A stretch of DNA of 14,938 nucleotides from a bacterium. GTDB lineage: Bacteria > CAIWAD01. Where the stretch lies: contig JAUIFJ010000052.1 in the NCBI GenBank assembly GCA_030429345.1, forward strand, positions 1 through 14,938, read 5' to 3'. Both the position numbers and the translations under genes were made by a program. Below, piece after piece: positions 13,913 through 14,938 of the stretch; within the stretch, counting starts at the first letter, position 1, and every line of letters starts with the position of its first letter. The notes beneath the pieces were generated by a model. The model was not told where the DNA came from and ran no database searches. It was given only the letters and a program-made list of their open reading frames with translations.

Positions 13913-14604
13913 CCTTTGATCCCCCGCTGATCCCGGCCCGCCTGCTCAAGCGCTACAAGCGCTTCCTGGCCGATGTGCGCACGGAAGAAGGCGAGCTGCT
14001 GACGGTCCACGTGGCCAACAGCGGCTCGATGAAGACCTGCCTGGGCGAGGACTGGCCGGTGATGCTCAGCGACAGCCGGAATCCGAAGCGCAAATTGAGA
14101 TACAGCCTGGAGATGCTTCACGACGGGCAGGGCTGGATCGGCGTCAATACCTCGCGCCCCAACGCGCTGGTCGAAGAGGCGATCCTGGCGGCCGCCGTGC
14201 CCGGCTTCGAGGGCTGGAGCGACTGGCGCCGCGAAGTGCGCTACGGCAAGGGCAGCCGCATCGACCTGCTGGGAAGGCAGGGAGAGCGCCTGTGCTACGT
14301 CGAGGTCAAGAACGTGACCCTGCTGCACGAGGGGCAGCCCTCCTTTCCCGACGCAGTCACCGAGCGCGGCCGCAAGCACCTGGAAGAGCTGTCGGACATG
14401 GTCCGAGAAGGACACCGCGCCGTGCTCTTTCTCTGCGTGCAACGCCAGGGCGGGGAGCGCTTCCTGCCGGCGCGCCACATCGACCCCGCCTGGTGCGAGG
14501 CGCTGCAGGTCGCGATGCAGGCCGGCGTCGAAGTGCTGGCCTGGCGCTTCCGTGTGACACCGGAAGGCATCACTCCGCAGGAAGAGCTGGCCCTGGATTT
14601 GTAG
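13909..14604 (+). CDS. sfsA: SfsA family DNA/RNA-binding protein (predicted nuclease)
   Basis: This is a 231-aa protein of normal SfsA length. Conserved blocks are present in order: RYKRFLADV (15-23) in the N-terminal OB-like part, HVANSGSMKTCL (34-45), GVNTSRPN (78-85), then GSRIDLLG (115-122) and CYVEVKNVTL (129-138), FPDAVTERGRKHLEEL (146-161) and HIDPAW (190-195). D119, E132 and K134 form the PD-(D/E)xK-like nuclease core known from SfsA structures. The name comes from sugar fermentation stimulation in E. coli; the true physiological role is unsettled. The ATG overlaps the CMD stop (ATGA), with AAGG 4 nt upstream. Upstream in-frame starts inside the CMD gene were rejected. The final codons end in GTAG, which is also the foot sequence before the next hairpin. 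Confidence 0.95.
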   Translation: MTFDPPLIPARLLKRYKRFLADVRTEEGELLTVHVANSGSMKTCLGEDWPVMLSDSRNPKRKLRYSLEMLHDGQGWIGVNTSRPNALVEEAILAAAVPGFEGWSDWRREVRYGKGSRIDLLGRQGERLCYVEVKNVTLLHEGQPSFPDAVTERGRKHLEELSDMVREGHRAVLFLCVQRQGGERFLPARHIDPAWCEALQVAMQAGVEVLAWRFRVTPEGITPQEELALDL

Positions 14605-14612
14605 ACGGGGGT

Positions 14613-14630
14613 TGCGGGCTTGCGCCCGCA
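14613..14630 (+). repeat. REP-like hairpin after sfsA
   Basis: TGCGGGC and GCCCGCA are exact complements around TTGC. GTAG, partly formed by the sfsA stop codon, stands at 14601-14604, 8 nt before the stem. No T run follows, so this is not a standard terminator. The GGGC-TT..-GCCC centre is shared with the element at 14719-14738. Confidence 0.5.
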
Positions 14631-14691
14631 GCCAGGTGGGGTGGGTGCGCTTCGCGTCCTGTGAATCCGGATAGAATACGGACGCATCCCC

Positions 14692-14705
14692 CCGCTGCTC
14701 AGCGG
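14692..14705. repeat. Small dyad CCGCTG-CT-CAGCGG
   Basis: This is a perfect 6-bp inverted repeat 14 nt before the larger REP-like hairpin. It is probably part of the same repeat cluster. Nothing else is visible in 14631-14691. Confidence 0.35.
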
Positions 14706-14718
14706 CACAGAACGATAA

Positions 14719-14743
14719 CCCCGGGCTTCAGCCCGGGGACTAC
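14719..14743 (-). repeat. REP-like hairpin with GTAG foot on the minus strand
   Basis: CCCCGGGC and GCCCGGGG (14719-14738) pair perfectly around TTCA. On the minus strand GTAG (14743-14740) lies one base before the stem, which is the REP arrangement recognised by RAYT transposases. The stem sequence differs from the REP family at the left end of the window, so a different RAYT would be expected to act on it. Confidence 0.7.
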
Positions 14744-14781
14744 CGTGACACGCCGCGTCATCCCGCAAAACCCATTCAGTC

Positions 14782-14801
14782 GCCCCCGCGAAGGCGGGGG
14801 C
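14782..14801. repeat. GC-rich hairpin GCCCCCGC-GAAG-GCGGGGGC
   Basis: These are perfect 8-bp arms with a GAAG tetraloop. Its form, CCCGCGAAGGCGGG, is a very common dispersed intergenic repeat type in bacterial genomes. No GTAG is adjacent. It forms the right end of the repeat cluster after sfsA and is not followed by a T run. Confidence 0.6.
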
Positions 14802-14846
14802 CCATCTTCCCCGGTTGAGTCCGTAGATTTGTGCAAAAGCAGCTAA

Positions 14847-14905
14847 GCCCTTGAAAAAGGAAGGGCCATGGCCTTCTTTAGTGGTGCATAACCAAATCAC
14901 TAAGG
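14847..14905 (+). promoter_or_regulatory. Overlapping alternative hairpins in an mRNA leader
   Basis: Three stems overlap in series. Stem C pairs GCCCTT (14847-14852) with AAGGGC (14861-14866). Stem A pairs AAGGAAGG (14857-14864) with CCTTCTTT (14872-14879), 8 bp with one G.T. Stem B pairs CTTTAGTG (14876-14883) with CACTAAGG (14898-14905), 8 bp with one G.T. C excludes A, and A excludes B. The 3' arm of B contains AAGG, part of the Shine-Dalgarno of the next gene. This is the layout of an attenuator or translational switch; function is inferred. Confidence 0.45.
14868..14891 (+). CDS. Possible 7-codon leader peptide (MAFFSGA)
   Basis: ATG GCC TTC TTT AGT GGT GCA TAA lies 23 nt before the start of the next gene. 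AGGA (14858-14861), 6 nt upstream, could serve as its ribosome site. Its codons cover the 5' arm of stem B, so a translating ribosome would open that stem and expose the Shine-Dalgarno of the following gene. It may be chance, since such short ORFs are frequent. Confidence 0.3.
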   Translation: MAFFSGA

Positions 14906-14908
14906 AGG
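14902..14908 (+). promoter_or_regulatory. Consensus Shine-Dalgarno of the gene running off the right edge
   Basis: AAGGAGG stands 6 nt before the ATG at 14915. It is the best ribosome site in the window. Its first four bases can be buried in stem B of the leader. Confidence 0.8.
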
Positions 14909-14914
14909 AAAACC

Positions 14915-14938
14915 ATGGCCCAGCAGCATGAAGCCAAT
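14915..14938 (+). CDS. 5' end of an unidentified gene (partial)
   Basis: Only eight codons are visible (MAQQHEAN) before the window ends. A perfect Shine-Dalgarno with ideal spacing and a structured leader make this a convincing start. The product cannot be identified from eight residues. Confidence 0.75.

Noticed and set aside
14613-14801. Hairpins after sfsA as intrinsic terminators
   Set aside because: None is followed by a T run on the plus strand. Sequence and GTAG feet point to dispersed REP-type repeats, although they may still slow transcription or protect the mRNA 3' end.
14824-14831. TAGATTTG resembling the Bacteroidetes -7 promoter element TAnnTTTG
   Set aside because: No TTG-type -33 element lies at the required distance, so a single 8-bp match is not enough.

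Overview
The window is GC-rich, gene-dense bacterial chromosome. The organism cannot be named from it. Two features point to a bacterium of the wider FCB group or a neighbouring candidate phylum: a large secreted protease ends in a PNPFNP-type FlgD-like/T9SS-like C-terminal module, and a complete bacillithiol (BSH) pathway is present. Candidate lineages such as Latescibacterota, Eisenbacteria, Krumholzibacteriota or Delongbacteria would fit, but this is inference. No rRNA, tRNA, CRISPR array or phage gene was seen.

Left end (1-870): a short array of REP-like palindromic units (1-199) with 5' GTAG feet lies directly behind a RAYT-type (REP-associated Y1/HUH) transposase on the minus strand (169-819). 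Its stop codon falls inside a REP hairpin. Next, also on the minus strand, are two secreted-protein genes. One is a 1319-aa subtilisin-like (S8) protease with several beta-sandwich modules and a sorting-like tail (884-4843). The other is a 287-aa lectin-like secreted protein (4987-5850).

Centre (5930-12155): a tightly coupled minus-strand operon. In order of transcription it holds a membrane-bound hybrid histidine kinase with a C-terminal receiver, a SAM-dependent methyltransferase, bshC, bshB1 and bshA. The last four genes are joined by three 4-nt start/stop overlaps (GTGA, GTGA, ATGA), and the kinase overlaps the methyltransferase by about 30 nt. Together bshA, bshB1 and bshC encode all three steps of bacillithiol synthesis. 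The methyltransferase is a good positional candidate for the N-methyltransferase that makes N-methyl-bacillithiol (NmbA-type activity).

12156-13006: a plus-strand mini-unit contains a possible promoter, a strong Shine-Dalgarno, a 22-codon ORF and a rho-independent terminator. It is followed by a minus-strand 101-aa FlgM-like protein with a TTG start and a sigma-28-like promoter.

Right end (13007-14938), plus strand: a two-CBS-domain protein, a carboxymuconolactone decarboxylase/AhpD-like protein translationally coupled to sfsA, then about 310 bp holding four hairpins (at least one clearly REP-like, with a GTAG foot). The window ends in an mRNA leader with three overlapping hairpins and a 7-codon ORF ahead of a gene of which only 8 codons are visible.
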